Source: Ruminococcus sp.
Lineage (GTDB): Bacteria; Bacillota; Clostridia; Oscillospirales; Ruminococcaceae
NCBI GenBank assembly: GCA_024403995.1
Contig: JAKSQT010000001.1
Coordinates: 62,001 to 126,000 of the forward strand
Direction of reading: 5' to 3'
Length of the DNA stretch: 64,000 nt
In this document: piece by piece, positions 43,066 through 51,365 of the stretch
Position numbering within the stretch: the stretch's first letter is position 1
Layout of the letters: every line of letters begins with the position of its first letter
Notes under the pieces: model-generated
The model's database searches: none
Told to the model about the DNA's origin: nothing
Seen by the model: only the letters and a program-made list of their open reading frames with translations
Made by a program: the position numbers and the translations under genes

Positions 43066-43086
43066 CGGACAGAAAATTTCTGTCCG
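43066..43086 (-). terminator. Terminator of psd
   Basis: CGGACAGAAA pairs with TTTCTGTCCG, followed on the minus strand by TTTTTTG. It ends at the ECF promoter. Confidence 0.85.
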
Positions 43087-43123
43087 TCAAATTTTTTGTG
43101 TATGGCAACTGTATGTAATCCAC

Positions 43124-43146
43124 GGGCGCACGGAATGCGCCCCTAC
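43124..43146. repeat. REP-like hairpin with CCCCTAC tail
   Basis: GGGCGCA pairs with TGCGCCC over CGGAA and is followed by CTAC. It is related in form, but not stem sequence, to 33036-33062 and 49550-49572. Confidence 0.6.
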
Positions 43147-43157
43147 GCTATTCTGCA

Positions 43158-44027
43158 TTATGAGCAAATCATGGACTGTCCTATCTTTTCGCCGTATTTT
43201 ACAACGGTCTCAATGCCCTCTGCGGAATTTTCGAGGATATCATCATCGATCTTCACTCTGTCCTTTTCAAAGAGCATAACAATAGTAGAGCCGCCGAATT
43301 CAAACATACCCTTTTCGATACCACGGCGGATAGTGCCCGAAGGGTCATAGTTCACGATACGTCCGACCAGCATTGCGCCGACCTCGACCTGAACCACATT
43401 TCCGAAATGCTCTGTTCTCATCATGGTATACTCACGGCAGTTGCGCTTGTATATGTTATAATGGTCGAGTACTATCGGATTAACGGTATGCAGTTCACCT
43501 CCGATGAAAACATTTCGTGTTTTCGTGCCGTTGTCAATGTAGCAGTAGCGGTGGTAATCGTCCACTTCAAGGCGGAAAATACAGCAGTAGCCGCCGCAGA
43601 AATGGTCTGCGAGAGCCTTGTTCTGCAAAAGGTCGCATACTCTGTAGCGAGTGCCCTTGATGCGGAAGATGCTGTTTCTGTCAATTTTGTAAACTGAAAG
43701 CTTTGAGTCACACGGACTTATAAGATGGCTGAAATCAGGGTCAACAGGACGCATTTCAGGCTTTATCTTACGTGTGAAGAAGTCGTTATATGATAAAAAA
43801 TCATACATAATATACTGTGAAAGGTCTATCTTGCTGCTTTTAACAAAGCGCTTTATAAGCGGCTTTGACAGCTTGGAGTCCATAAATCTGCCGACTACAT
43901 GGGAAATTGTCGGCTTTGTGAGAAATTTCAGCATTTTTCTGCCGAAAACAGTGCCGTAAAGCTTTTTCAGCAGTTTATTCTGTTTTTCATTTGATGTGAT
44001 AGTTCTGCCGTTACGTGTCTTGATCAT
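43158..44027 (-). CDS. psd: Phosphatidylserine decarboxylase
   Basis: A pyruvoyl enzyme that makes phosphatidylethanolamine from phosphatidylserine at the membrane. The 289-residue proenzyme ends with the self-cleavage site in FEFGGSTIVM (LGST-like; the Ser becomes the pyruvoyl group). DYHRYCYIDNG and HTVNP are family motifs. The ATG at 44027 follows AGGAG. The substrate-making pssA is also in this window (51366). It is downstream of the two activase genes with a gap of 28 nt, so it may share their transcript. Confidence 0.93.
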   Translation of the reverse strand: MIKTRNGRTITSNEKQNKLLKKLYGTVFGRKMLKFLTKPTISHVVGRFMDSKLSKPLIKRFVKSSKIDLSQYIMYDFLSYNDFFTRKIKPEMRPVDPDFSHLISPCDSKLSVYKIDRNSIFRIKGTRYRVCDLLQNKALADHFCGGYCCIFRLEVDDYHRYCYIDNGTKTRNVFIGGELHTVNPIVLDHYNIYKRNCREYTMMRTEHFGNVVQVEVGAMLVGRIVNYDPSGTIRRGIEKGMFEFGGSTIVMLFEKDRVKIDDDILENSAEGIETVVKYGEKIGQSMICS

Positions 44028-44055
44028 TTCAAAGCTCCTTTTTCGGGGAGACAGC

Positions 44056-45285
44056 TTACATTCTTGCATTTGCAAGCATAAGCTTGATGCGGTTTTCCTG
44101 ATTTACTCGTGTAGCGCCCGGGTCATAGTCAATAGCAACGATATTTGCATTCGGATTATCCTGTTTTATCGCACGGGACATACCCTTTGCGACGATGTGG
44201 TTAGGCAGACAGCCGAAAGGCTGAGTACAGATGATATTTTCGACACCTGACTTTGCAAGAGCCGCCATTTCCGCCGGGATAAGCCAGCCTTCGCCCATGA
44301 CAACGCCCTGATTTATGTATTTATCGGCAAGCTTGCGGAGATGCTCAAAATCATGGAGAGGTTCAAAGCTGCCCTGTTTCTTCATGACGGAAATAAGCTC
44401 CTTCTGCTTTGCATAGATAAGGTCATAGCCTATCTTGTTGAAGATGGAATCCTTGGTCACATGGTCATAGAGCTTTGCATCGTTGAAAGTACCTGCCGCA
44501 CAGTACATGACAAATTCAAGAAGTGACGGCACAACAGGCTCACAGCCTTCTGAAATGAGGAAATCCTCAAGGTGATTGTTTGCAAGCGGAGAATACTTAA
44601 CGTATATTTCTCCGACAATTCCGACTCTGATCTTCTTTTCCTTGCTGAGTTCTATCTTAGCGAAATCGTTGAGGATATCGGTGTAAATTTTCTTTGTACG
44701 GAGGAACATTTTGCTGCCGCTGCGGAAGATATTTCCGAGGCGGTTTTCCCATTTATCGAGCATTTTCTTTGACTCGCCCTTGTTTATCTCGTATGCACGG
44801 CACTTGTTGTAGCAAGTCATCATAAGATCGCCGTAAAGCACTGCATAGAGCATTTTCAGGAACATCGGCGCAGTGATCTTGAATGCACTGTCCTTTTCAA
44901 GTCCGCTGAAATTGAGCGATACAACAGGCACCTGCGGATAATTCTTGTCAACAGCCTTTCTGAGAAGGTGGATATAGTTCGATGCACGGCAGCCGCCGCC
45001 TGTCTGGGTGATGAGCAGAGCTGTCTTGTCAGGGTCATATTTTCCGCTGTTGAGAGCATCCATGAACTGACCGATAACGAGAAGTGCAGGGTAGCATGAG
45101 TCATTATGGACGTTTTTCAGTCCCTCGTCAACTACTGCACGGGAGTCATTTGTGAGAAGCTCCATTCTGTAGCCTGCTGACTCAAAAATTGCGATAAGCA
45201 GCCTGAAATGTACGGGAAGCATATCAGGAATGAGGATAGTATGAGTTTTCTTCATATCCTCGGTAAATTTTGCATATTCCGGCAT
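44056..45285 (-). CDS. CoA-dehydratase activase-related protein, C-terminal half
   Basis: A 409-residue cytosolic protein of the 2-hydroxyacyl-CoA dehydratase / activase-related group. ITQTGGGCRASNY and a Cys in MTCYNKCRAYE suggest Fe-S coordination. In many Clostridia this region is the C-terminal part of one protein of about 1400 residues that begins with BadF-type ATPase domains; here the N-terminal part is the separate gene just upstream, 15 nt away. Function is unproven; no dehydratase pair is nearby. Confidence 0.75.
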   Translation of the reverse strand: MPEYAKFTEDMKKTHTILIPDMLPVHFRLLIAIFESAGYRMELLTNDSRAVVDEGLKNVHNDSCYPALLVIGQFMDALNSGKYDPDKTALLITQTGGGCRASNYIHLLRKAVDKNYPQVPVVSLNFSGLEKDSAFKITAPMFLKMLYAVLYGDLMMTCYNKCRAYEINKGESKKMLDKWENRLGNIFRSGSKMFLRTKKIYTDILNDFAKIELSKEKKIRVGIVGEIYVKYSPLANNHLEDFLISEGCEPVVPSLLEFVMYCAAGTFNDAKLYDHVTKDSIFNKIGYDLIYAKQKELISVMKKQGSFEPLHDFEHLRKLADKYINQGVVMGEGWLIPAEMAALAKSGVENIICTQPFGCLPNHIVAKGMSRAIKQDNPNANIVAIDYDPGATRVNQENRIKLMLANARM

Positions 45286-45300
45286 TGTTCTTCCCTCCGT

Positions 45301-48231
45301 TTATTTCTGTTCCATAGCGGCAACAAGACTTCTGAGACGTATCTTTGCTGCGCCGAGGTTGTTTATCTCGTCTATTTTAAGCTGTGTATAGAGTTTTCCG
45401 TTGCTTTCGAGGATATTTCTCACCTCGTCAGTCGTAACGGCATCGATTCCGCAGCCGAATGATACAAGCTGTATAAGCTGCATATCAGGCTGAGTTGTGA
45501 CATATTTAGCCGCACGGTAAAGTCTTGAATGGTAAGTCCACTGGTTGAGAACGCCGAGTTTAGGTGTTCTTGCAAGCTGTGCAACACTGTCCTCGGTGAT
45601 AACAGCCATTCCGAGACTGGTTATAAGCTTATGTATGCCGTGGTTTATCTCCTTGTCGATGTGGTAAGGTCTGCCTGCAAGCACGATTATCTTGCGCTTT
45701 TCGGCACGAGCCTGAGAGATGATGTCCCTTGCCTTGTTTGCGATATCGCTGTGATAGCGTTCAAGAGCCTCGTAAGCGGCATCAACTGCGGCAGGTATCC
45801 TTCCCTTGATATTATAGCGTGAAAGCGCCTGTTCGACAACTCTGATAACATTCTTGCGCACATTGAGGTCAACATACGGATGAACGAAATTGTTATTGTT
45901 GAGTCTTGGGTTGTTTGCAAGAAGGAGTTCAGGATAATATGCAACAACAGGACAGTTGAAGTGATTATCGCTGTTTCCCTCGTCGAGGTTGTAGCTCATG
46001 CACGGGTAGAAAATGAAATCAACGCCCTTGTCAAGCAGATTTTCGATATGACCGTGAGCAAGCTTTGCAGGATAGCAGACCGTATCCGACGGAATAGTGT
46101 GCTGACCGTCATAGTATACCTGACGTGAGCTTTCGCCTGAGATGACAGTTCTGAAACCGAGTGTAGTGAACAGCATATGCCAGAACGGAAGCTGTTCATA
46201 GAAGCCGAGACAGAGCGGAAGTCCGACTGTTCCACGGTATTTCACAGGCTGATGTGTCTTTACGGTATTGAGAATGCTGTCATACTTGTATTCATAGAGG
46301 TTCGGGATAGTATTCTTCTGAGCCATTCCGCCGCCCTTTTCACAGCGGTTTCCTGAAATGAAGCGTCTGCCCTTGCCGAAATTGATGATATTGAGCTGAC
46401 AGTGAGCAGTACAGCCGCCGCACTGTGCAGAGCGTGAGGTATATGCAAAAGTATCAAGCTCGTCTTTGGAAATAAGCACGGAATCCTGACCTTTTGAGCG
46501 TTCCTTTGCATAGAGGGCACATCCGAAAGCTCCCATAAGACCTGAGATAGCCGGACGGATAACGTTTCTGCCGAGTTCCTTTTCAAACGAGCGGAGAACC
46601 GCATCATTGAGGAATGTGCCGCCCTGAACGACGATATTCTTTCCGAGGTCGTCAGGCGAATTTGCACGGATGACCTTATAGATGGCATTCTTGATGATGG
46701 ACGATGACAGACCTGCGGAAATATCCTCAACAGTAGCGCCGTCCTTCTGAGCCTGTTTTACGGAGCTGTTCATGAAAACTGTACAGCGTGAGCCGAGGTC
46801 AACAGGATGCTCTGCGAAAAGACCGAGCTGGGAAAATTCGGCAATATCATAGCCAAGAGCCATTGCAAAAGTCTGGATAAACGAGCCGCATCCCGACGAA
46901 CAAGCCTCATTGAGCATAATGCTGTCAATGCTCTTGTTCTTTATCTTGAAGCACTTGATGTCCTGACCGCCGATATCGATAATGAAATCAACCTGCGGAC
47001 AGAAGTATGAAGCGGCTTTGAAGTGTGCGACAGTCTCAACGATGCCGTGGTCAATGGAAAGTCCCGATTTTATAAGGTCTTCACCATAGCCTGTGACAGC
47101 AGAGCCTTTTATGACGATATCGGGGTTCATAGCCTCGTATATCTTTTTGAGCTGATCGGCTATCTTGTCAAGAGGCTGTCCCTGATTTGACGAATAGTGA
47201 TGATAGAGTATCTTGCCGTCCTCTGTAATGAGCACGAGCTTTGTGGTAGTTGAGCCTGCATCTATTCCGAGGTATGCATTGCCCTTATATGTACGTATAT
47301 CGGCATATCCGAGGTCAAATTTCTTGTGTCTGCCGATGAATTCATCATACTCTGCCTGAGAACTGAACAGCGGTTCGCCTGTTACAATATTATCAGACGC
47401 TCTGGCGTTAGTCACCTTGTCGATGATGTCGCCTATCTTATATGAATCCTCAGTTGCGGCGGCATATATCGCACAGCCATAAGCCACGAAAACAGGGGCT
47501 TCCTGCGGAAATACTGCGTGTTCACTGTCAAGACCGAGAGACTTCACGAAAGCCTGTCTTAAACCTTTGAGGAAGAACAGAGGGCCTCCGAGGAAAAGGA
47601 CTTTGCCCTCGATAGTACGTCCCTGAGCAAGACCGGAAACGGTCTGGTCAACGACAGCCTGAAAGATACTTGCGGAAATATCCTCACGTCTTGCGCCCTG
47701 ATTGAGGAGCGGCTGTATATCTGATTTAGCGAAAACACCGCATCTTGAAGCAATAGGATATACTTTCTGTGCGTGAAGTGACAGTTCATCAAGTTCGTCA
47801 GCCGTAATACCGAGAAGTGTAGCCATCTGGTCAATAAATGCACCCGTACCGCCTGCACATGAGCCGTTCATACGCTGTTCAACGCCGCCTGTGAGGAAGA
47901 TTATCTTAGCATCCTCGCCGCCAAGCTCGATAACTGCATCTGCATCAGGCTGCTTGCGTTTTACGGCTAAGAAAGCCGCATGGACTTCCTGAACGAAGGG
48001 AATGCCTGCGGAATTGGCAAGACCAAGACCTGCCGAACCCGTAATGCACACGGTAAACTCTGTATCGGGGTAATCAGCCTGAATGATTTTAAGCTGATCG
48101 GTAACGGTTTCCTTGACCTTTGAAAGGTGTCTCTGATATTTTGAATATATGATTTCACCTGAACTATCGGTAATAACTGTCTTGACTGTTGTTGAGCCGA
48201 CATCTATTCCGAGAGAATACTTATCTGTCAT
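45301..48231 (-). CDS. Tandem BadF/HgdC-type acyl-CoA dehydratase activase
   Basis: A 976-residue protein with two ASKHA ATPase domains. Both begin with the phosphate-binding DVGSTTVK / DAGSTTTK motif (about 10 and 325), and both have the cluster-Cys segment (NGSCAGGTGAF and NEACSSGCGSF) typical of HgdC, which holds a [4Fe-4S] cluster between two subunits and drives low-potential electrons with ATP. A C-terminal part (about 620-976) contains DUF2229-type sequence with SAQCGGCTAHCQL and FYPCMSYN. The duplicated ATPase could make an intramolecular pseudo-dimer. Its partner is presumably the downstream 409-residue protein. Confidence 0.85.
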   Translation of the reverse strand: MTDKYSLGIDVGSTTVKTVITDSSGEIIYSKYQRHLSKVKETVTDQLKIIQADYPDTEFTVCITGSAGLGLANSAGIPFVQEVHAAFLAVKRKQPDADAVIELGGEDAKIIFLTGGVEQRMNGSCAGGTGAFIDQMATLLGITADELDELSLHAQKVYPIASRCGVFAKSDIQPLLNQGARREDISASIFQAVVDQTVSGLAQGRTIEGKVLFLGGPLFFLKGLRQAFVKSLGLDSEHAVFPQEAPVFVAYGCAIYAAATEDSYKIGDIIDKVTNARASDNIVTGEPLFSSQAEYDEFIGRHKKFDLGYADIRTYKGNAYLGIDAGSTTTKLVLITEDGKILYHHYSSNQGQPLDKIADQLKKIYEAMNPDIVIKGSAVTGYGEDLIKSGLSIDHGIVETVAHFKAASYFCPQVDFIIDIGGQDIKCFKIKNKSIDSIMLNEACSSGCGSFIQTFAMALGYDIAEFSQLGLFAEHPVDLGSRCTVFMNSSVKQAQKDGATVEDISAGLSSSIIKNAIYKVIRANSPDDLGKNIVVQGGTFLNDAVLRSFEKELGRNVIRPAISGLMGAFGCALYAKERSKGQDSVLISKDELDTFAYTSRSAQCGGCTAHCQLNIINFGKGRRFISGNRCEKGGGMAQKNTIPNLYEYKYDSILNTVKTHQPVKYRGTVGLPLCLGFYEQLPFWHMLFTTLGFRTVISGESSRQVYYDGQHTIPSDTVCYPAKLAHGHIENLLDKGVDFIFYPCMSYNLDEGNSDNHFNCPVVAYYPELLLANNPRLNNNNFVHPYVDLNVRKNVIRVVEQALSRYNIKGRIPAAVDAAYEALERYHSDIANKARDIISQARAEKRKIIVLAGRPYHIDKEINHGIHKLITSLGMAVITEDSVAQLARTPKLGVLNQWTYHSRLYRAAKYVTTQPDMQLIQLVSFGCGIDAVTTDEVRNILESNGKLYTQLKIDEINNLGAAKIRLRSLVAAMEQK

Positions 48232-48314
48232 ATTTCACCTCAATAATCTTTCTGCCCATTATCGCTCCAAAAATCCAATGCTGAACTGGTGGAGCAACAG
48301 GACGATACATTACT

Positions 48315-48343
48315 ATTATACTACACTTTTCCCAAAAAATAAA
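48315..48343 (-). promoter_or_regulatory. Probable promoter of the activase operon
   Basis: On the minus strand TATAAT (48315-48320) has a weak TTTATT 17 bp upstream (48338-48343). Confidence 0.5.
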
Positions 48344-48366
48344 GCGGAAAAAATGTACTTTTTCCG
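48344..48366 (-). terminator. Terminator of the Thr-rich lipoprotein gene
   Basis: On the minus strand GCGGAAAAAG and CTTTTTTCCGC-like arms pair and run into TTTATTTTTT, just ahead of the activase promoter. Confidence 0.75.
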
Positions 48367-48422
48367 CCTTATATCGCTTATGTTTTTGTTGAAAATTTTA
48401 GAAAATAGCTGATAGGTAAAAT

Positions 48423-49193
48423 TTATTGCTGTGAGTTGTTTACATAATTATCAAAAGAATCAAGTGCAAATGTCTGGTAAGTCTCAGTTCCGTCATTCAT
48501 ATAGCCGCCTGCGACCATAAGTTTGCCGTCTTTAAGCTGATAGCATTCCACACCTGTTGAGCTTTCGCATATAATTCTATTGTTCATATCGATATAATAG
48601 CGCTGGTTTTCGCCGCCGCTTGCAAGACTGACCATAGATTTTCCGACGATGACCGTATATATATCATAGAATACGTTCGTGCCGTCGTCTTTGGTCTCAC
48701 CGATAAGAAGTTCATCGATACCGTCGCCGTCAAGGTCTGTTCTGACAAAGCCGAAATCAGCCTTTCCGAAATTCTCCTTATAGATACTGCTGAGATTGAA
48801 GTCGGACGGCTCTGCAAGTCCTGTCCAGCCTATCTGCATGGAATCCACGATAAATGCTATTTTGTCGGAATATCCTATATATGTATTCTCGTCCACTACT
48901 GCTTCTGCGGCAGTTGCAGTGGTGGTGGTTTCCGGCGTTAAAGCATCATCGGTCAGTGTAGTCAGGGCAGTGATATCCATTGCAGTTTCCGTTGTGACAG
49001 TAGTCTGGATTTCGGTAGTAATTGCTGTTGTTTCGGGAATTGTAGTCTCCTCGTCTAAAACGGTGGAAGGCTCTATCGGGATAGTTGGTGCTTCGACGCT
49101 CGAATCAGGTGAACTTTGTTCGCCGCAGCCTGCCGACAGTATTCCCATTGCGGCAGCAGACAAAAATGCCATTATTATTTTATTTAATTTCAT
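48423..49193 (-). CDS. Lipoprotein with Thr-rich linker
   Basis: A 256-residue secreted lipoprotein; the lipobox is SAGC (Cys23). A long Thr/Glu/Ala-rich linker (about 30-100), probably an extended or glycosylated spacer, leads to a globular domain with an EF-hand-like DLDGDGIDELLIG loop. The domain resembles the Asp-rich lipoprotein at 12594 in that motif. No enzymatic motif is seen. Confidence 0.75.
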   Translation of the reverse strand: MKLNKIIMAFLSAAAMGILSAGCGEQSSPDSSVEAPTIPIEPSTVLDEETTIPETTAITTEIQTTVTTETAMDITALTTLTDDALTPETTTTATAAEAVVDENTYIGYSDKIAFIVDSMQIGWTGLAEPSDFNLSSIYKENFGKADFGFVRTDLDGDGIDELLIGETKDDGTNVFYDIYTVIVGKSMVSLASGGENQRYYIDMNNRIICESSTGVECYQLKDGKLMVAGGYMNDGTETYQTFALDSFDNYVNNSQQ

Positions 49194-49329
49194 TTTTTAT
49201 CTTCCTTTTTAGGTCAGCATCACAAAAATATTGCTATGCAGCCTTATTTTGTTCTACAACACATACGTGCAATATAATTTTACCACTTATTTATTAAGAA
49301 ATCAAGTACTGCTGATATATAATTTCATA

Positions 49330-49487
49330 TTGCTCCGCCAATTAAGTCTTGAATATTTTATGCGAAGTAATGAAGGAGAAAGTCAAGGAAGAAAGCCGCA
49401 GGAATACTAACGTATTTCAAGGTTTTCTGACGCAGAATTTCTTCTTCAGGACAAGCAGAAAAATTCAAGATTTAGTTGGTGGAGCAA
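49330..49487. mobile_element. 158-bp TA-flanked MITE, copy 1
   Basis: The element starts TTGCTCCGCCAATTAAGTCTTGAAT and ends with the near-complement (about 28-bp inverted repeats), flanked on both sides by TA (49328-49329 and 49488-49489). It is about 97 percent identical in length and sequence to 62588-62745. TA duplication and short non-coding interior fit a Tc1/mariner or IS630-type MITE. An open frame through it is not coding. Confidence 0.85.
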
Positions 49488-49549
49488 TAGTACATTTCGG
49501 GTATTCATTTTTCAGCAATATCCGTATTATTATCGTTTCGGCTTTACAC

Positions 49550-49572
49550 GGGCGACCAATGGTCGCCCCTAC
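49550..49572. repeat. REP-like hairpin with CCCCTAC tail
   Basis: GGGCGACC pairs with GGTCGCCC over AAT and is followed by CTAC. It is the third member of this hairpin group. Confidence 0.6.
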
Positions 49573-49780
49573 ATACAAGAATATTTGTATAAATGACAAG
49601 AATTATAAAAGGAGAATGTTCATAACTGTCCATACATTGCAGCACCGCAAAAAATTCACAGTGTACTTGTCACATTTTGCAAAGTATACTTTGCACCGAA
49701 ACACAGGCAAAAACGCCGCATTTTACGTTATATCAGCAAATACTCAAAAAAATTTTTCTGAAAAAATTTTCAAAAAGCAC

Positions 49781-49809
49781 TTGACAAGTACACTTGGCAG
49801 TGGTATAAT
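49781..49809 (+). promoter_or_regulatory. Sigma-A promoter with operator-like repeats for the DUF6442-XRE pair
   Basis: TTGACA (49781-49786), 17 bp, TATAAT (49804-49809). The -35 lies in TGACAAGTACAC, whose complement is at about 49660-49672. Two further dyads, GCAAAGTATACTTTGC and GCAAAGCTTACTTTGC (about 49679-49694 and 49839-49854), bracket the promoter. These are candidate binding sites for the XRE repressor encoded downstream. Confidence 0.75.
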
Positions 49810-49890
49810 ACAATTGCAAAGAAAACTTGGAACAATTTGCAAAGCTTACTTTGCATATCATATCAAATAATATTTATGGAGGATATAATT

Positions 49891-50226
49891 ATGAACAAGG
49901 AACAGATACTCAAAATGAGCAGACAGGAAAACAAAAACAAGGACTTACACGCAAAGGAAATTGAAAATAAATATGCGTCGATTGCAGGTGCTGTAATGGC
50001 AATTCTCAGCTGTATTTTCTTCGCCTCAGAAATCATCTTCAACGGCAGACAAAACTATGGCTTTTACGCTCTTATAGCCGTTTACGATGCTATCCTTTTC
50101 TTCGGCAAAGGCATCAGGCTTAAACAAAAAACATCCATTATTTCAGGCATTATCTGGGGCATTCTTGCAATCGGTCTCATCTTAGCATACTTCTACTACC
50201 TCGTTAAAAACTCAACCATCAGATAA
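49891..50226 (+). CDS. DUF6442-like membrane protein
   Basis: A 111-residue protein with three hydrophobic segments after a charged N-terminus (MNKEQILKMSRQENKNKD). It resembles a small family (DUF6442) that is regularly encoded with XRE regulators; function unknown. The ATG at 49891 follows GGAGG at 8 nt; an earlier ATG in frame has no site. It is the first gene of a two-gene unit with the XRE regulator. Confidence 0.72.
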   Translation: MNKEQILKMSRQENKNKDLHAKEIENKYASIAGAVMAILSCIFFASEIIFNGRQNYGFYALIAVYDAILFFGKGIRLKQKTSIISGIIWGILAIGLILAYFYYLVKNSTIR

Positions 50227-50243
50227 TCCGGAAAGGAGCATAC

Positions 50244-50453
50244 ATGAAAGATGAACTTATACTGAAAAACAACCTGAAGGAAATACGCAAAAAAAAGAAA
50301 CTCTCTCAGGACGAGCTTGCATCAATGGTCGGTGTTTCGAGGAATACCATAAGTTCCATTGAAACGGGACAGTTCAACCCGACTGCAAAACTTGCACTCA
50401 TTCTCTGCATTGCCCTTGACAAGAAATTCGAGGACATTTTCTACTTTGATTAA
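50244..50453 (+). CDS. XRE-family small helix-turn-helix regulator
   Basis: A 69-residue Cro/CI-type DNA-binding protein (LKEIRKKKKLSQDELASMVGVSRNTISSIETGQ). It has no extra effector domain. It lies 17 nt after the DUF6442 gene and probably autoregulates the unit through the dyads around the promoter. Confidence 0.9.
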   Translation: MKDELILKNNLKEIRKKKKLSQDELASMVGVSRNTISSIETGQFNPTAKLALILCIALDKKFEDIFYFD

Positions 50454-50494
50454 CAACTATAAAAATTCTATATACATAAAATTCTCAGAAATGC

Positions 50495-50525
50495 TTGACT
50501 CTCACGTTACGTCATAGTATATACT
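50495..50525 (+). promoter_or_regulatory. MerR-type promoter with 19-bp spacer
   Basis: TTGACT (50495-50500) and TATACT (50520-50525) are 19 bp apart, the stretched spacing that MerR regulators correct by twisting DNA. The spacer contains CTCACGTTACGTCATAG, a dyad of the type bound by TipA-like MerR proteins. Confidence 0.8.
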
Positions 50526-50549
50526 GTAGTTACACGAGGAGGAGATGCT

Positions 50550-51275
50550 ATGAAAACAGTAATCGAAGTAAGCCGTCTTACGGGCGTGAGTGTGCGCACA
50601 CTTCACCATTATGATGCCATAGGACTGCTCAAACCGTCAGAAGTGACAGATGCAGGCTACAGACTGTATGACGATACGGCGCTTGAACGTCTGCAAACCA
50701 TACTGCTTTTCCGTGAACTGCAATTTCCGCTTAAAGAAATAAAGCAGATAATCGATTCGCCGGATTTTGACCGCTATGATGCCCTTGATACCCAGATAAA
50801 ACTGCTGGAGATTCAAAGGGAAAGGCTCGGAAAGATCATCTCTTTTGCCCGTGAGATCAAAGAAAAAGGAGTAATGAACATGAGTTTTAAAGCATTTGAC
50901 AAAAGCAAAATTGAAGAATATTCCGCACAAGCCCGTGAAAAATGGGGGAATACTCAGGCATATAAGGAATTTGAGGAGAAGTCCGCAGGCAAGAACGATA
51001 CACAGATAAAAGCCGAAAGTGACGGTCTTATGGCTATATTCGCACGTTTCGGCAAAGTGACGGACAAAGCTCCCGAAAGCGATGCTGCACAGACACTTGT
51101 TGCCGAATTACAGGCATTCATAACCGAGCACTACTACACCTGCACAAAGGAAATTCTCGCAGGTCTTGGTCAGATGTATGCCGCAGAGGGCGAAATGAAA
51201 CAGAATATCGACAGCGCTGGCGGTATCGGTACAGCCGATTTTGCCGCATCAGCTATTGAAGTTTTCTGCAAATAA
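50550..51275 (+). CDS. MerR-family regulator with TipAS ligand domain
   Basis: A 241-residue regulator. The N-terminal winged helix (TGVSVRTLHHYDAIGLLKPS) is MerR, followed by a coiled linker and a C-terminal TipAS domain (about 120-241; EHYYTCTKEILAGLGQMY, DFAASAIEVFC). TipAS domains bind thiopeptides or other multidrug ligands. It sits under the MerR promoter at 50495 and likely activates itself. No efflux gene is adjacent. An internal ATG at about 50880 (MNMSFKAFDKSK) could give a ligand-binding-only form as in TipA. Confidence 0.9.
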   Translation: MKTVIEVSRLTGVSVRTLHHYDAIGLLKPSEVTDAGYRLYDDTALERLQTILLFRELQFPLKEIKQIIDSPDFDRYDALDTQIKLLEIQRERLGKIISFAREIKEKGVMNMSFKAFDKSKIEEYSAQAREKWGNTQAYKEFEEKSAGKNDTQIKAESDGLMAIFARFGKVTDKAPESDAAQTLVAELQAFITEHYYTCTKEILAGLGQMYAAEGEMKQNIDSAGGIGTADFAASAIEVFCK

Positions 51276-51276
51276 T

Positions 51277-51329
51277 ATAGGCAACACCGCACAAAGCACG
51301 TCTAACGACTTTGTGCGGTGTTGCCATAA
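51277..51329. repeat. Dispersed GGCAACACCG inverted repeat, complete copy
   Basis: A full-length copy with arms AGGCAACACCGCACAAAG and CTTTGTGCGGTGTTGCC over a 12-nt loop inverted relative to 18560-18614. It lies between the MerR stop and the pssA terminator. Confidence 0.8.
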
Positions 51330-51334
51330 TACAA

Positions 51335-51360
51335 ATGGGACGGCTTTTACACCGTCCCAT
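51335..51360. terminator. Hairpin between merR and pssA
   Basis: ATGGGACGG pairs with CCGTCCCAT over CTTTTACA. The T-runs are modest on both strands. Confidence 0.65.
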
Positions 51361-51365
51361 AATTT

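Noticed and set aside
48255..48310. Short inverted repeat GCTCCA...TGGTGGAGC upstream of the activase gene, resembling the MITE ends
   Set aside because: Only about 9 bp match and the spacing is much shorter. It may be a remnant, but the evidence is too weak to call.
49349..49870. Open frame of 173 residues on plus, across the MITE and the DUF6442 promoter
   Set aside because: It covers a MITE and a perfect promoter, and it starts inside the element. The homologous MITE at 62588 does not extend the frame.
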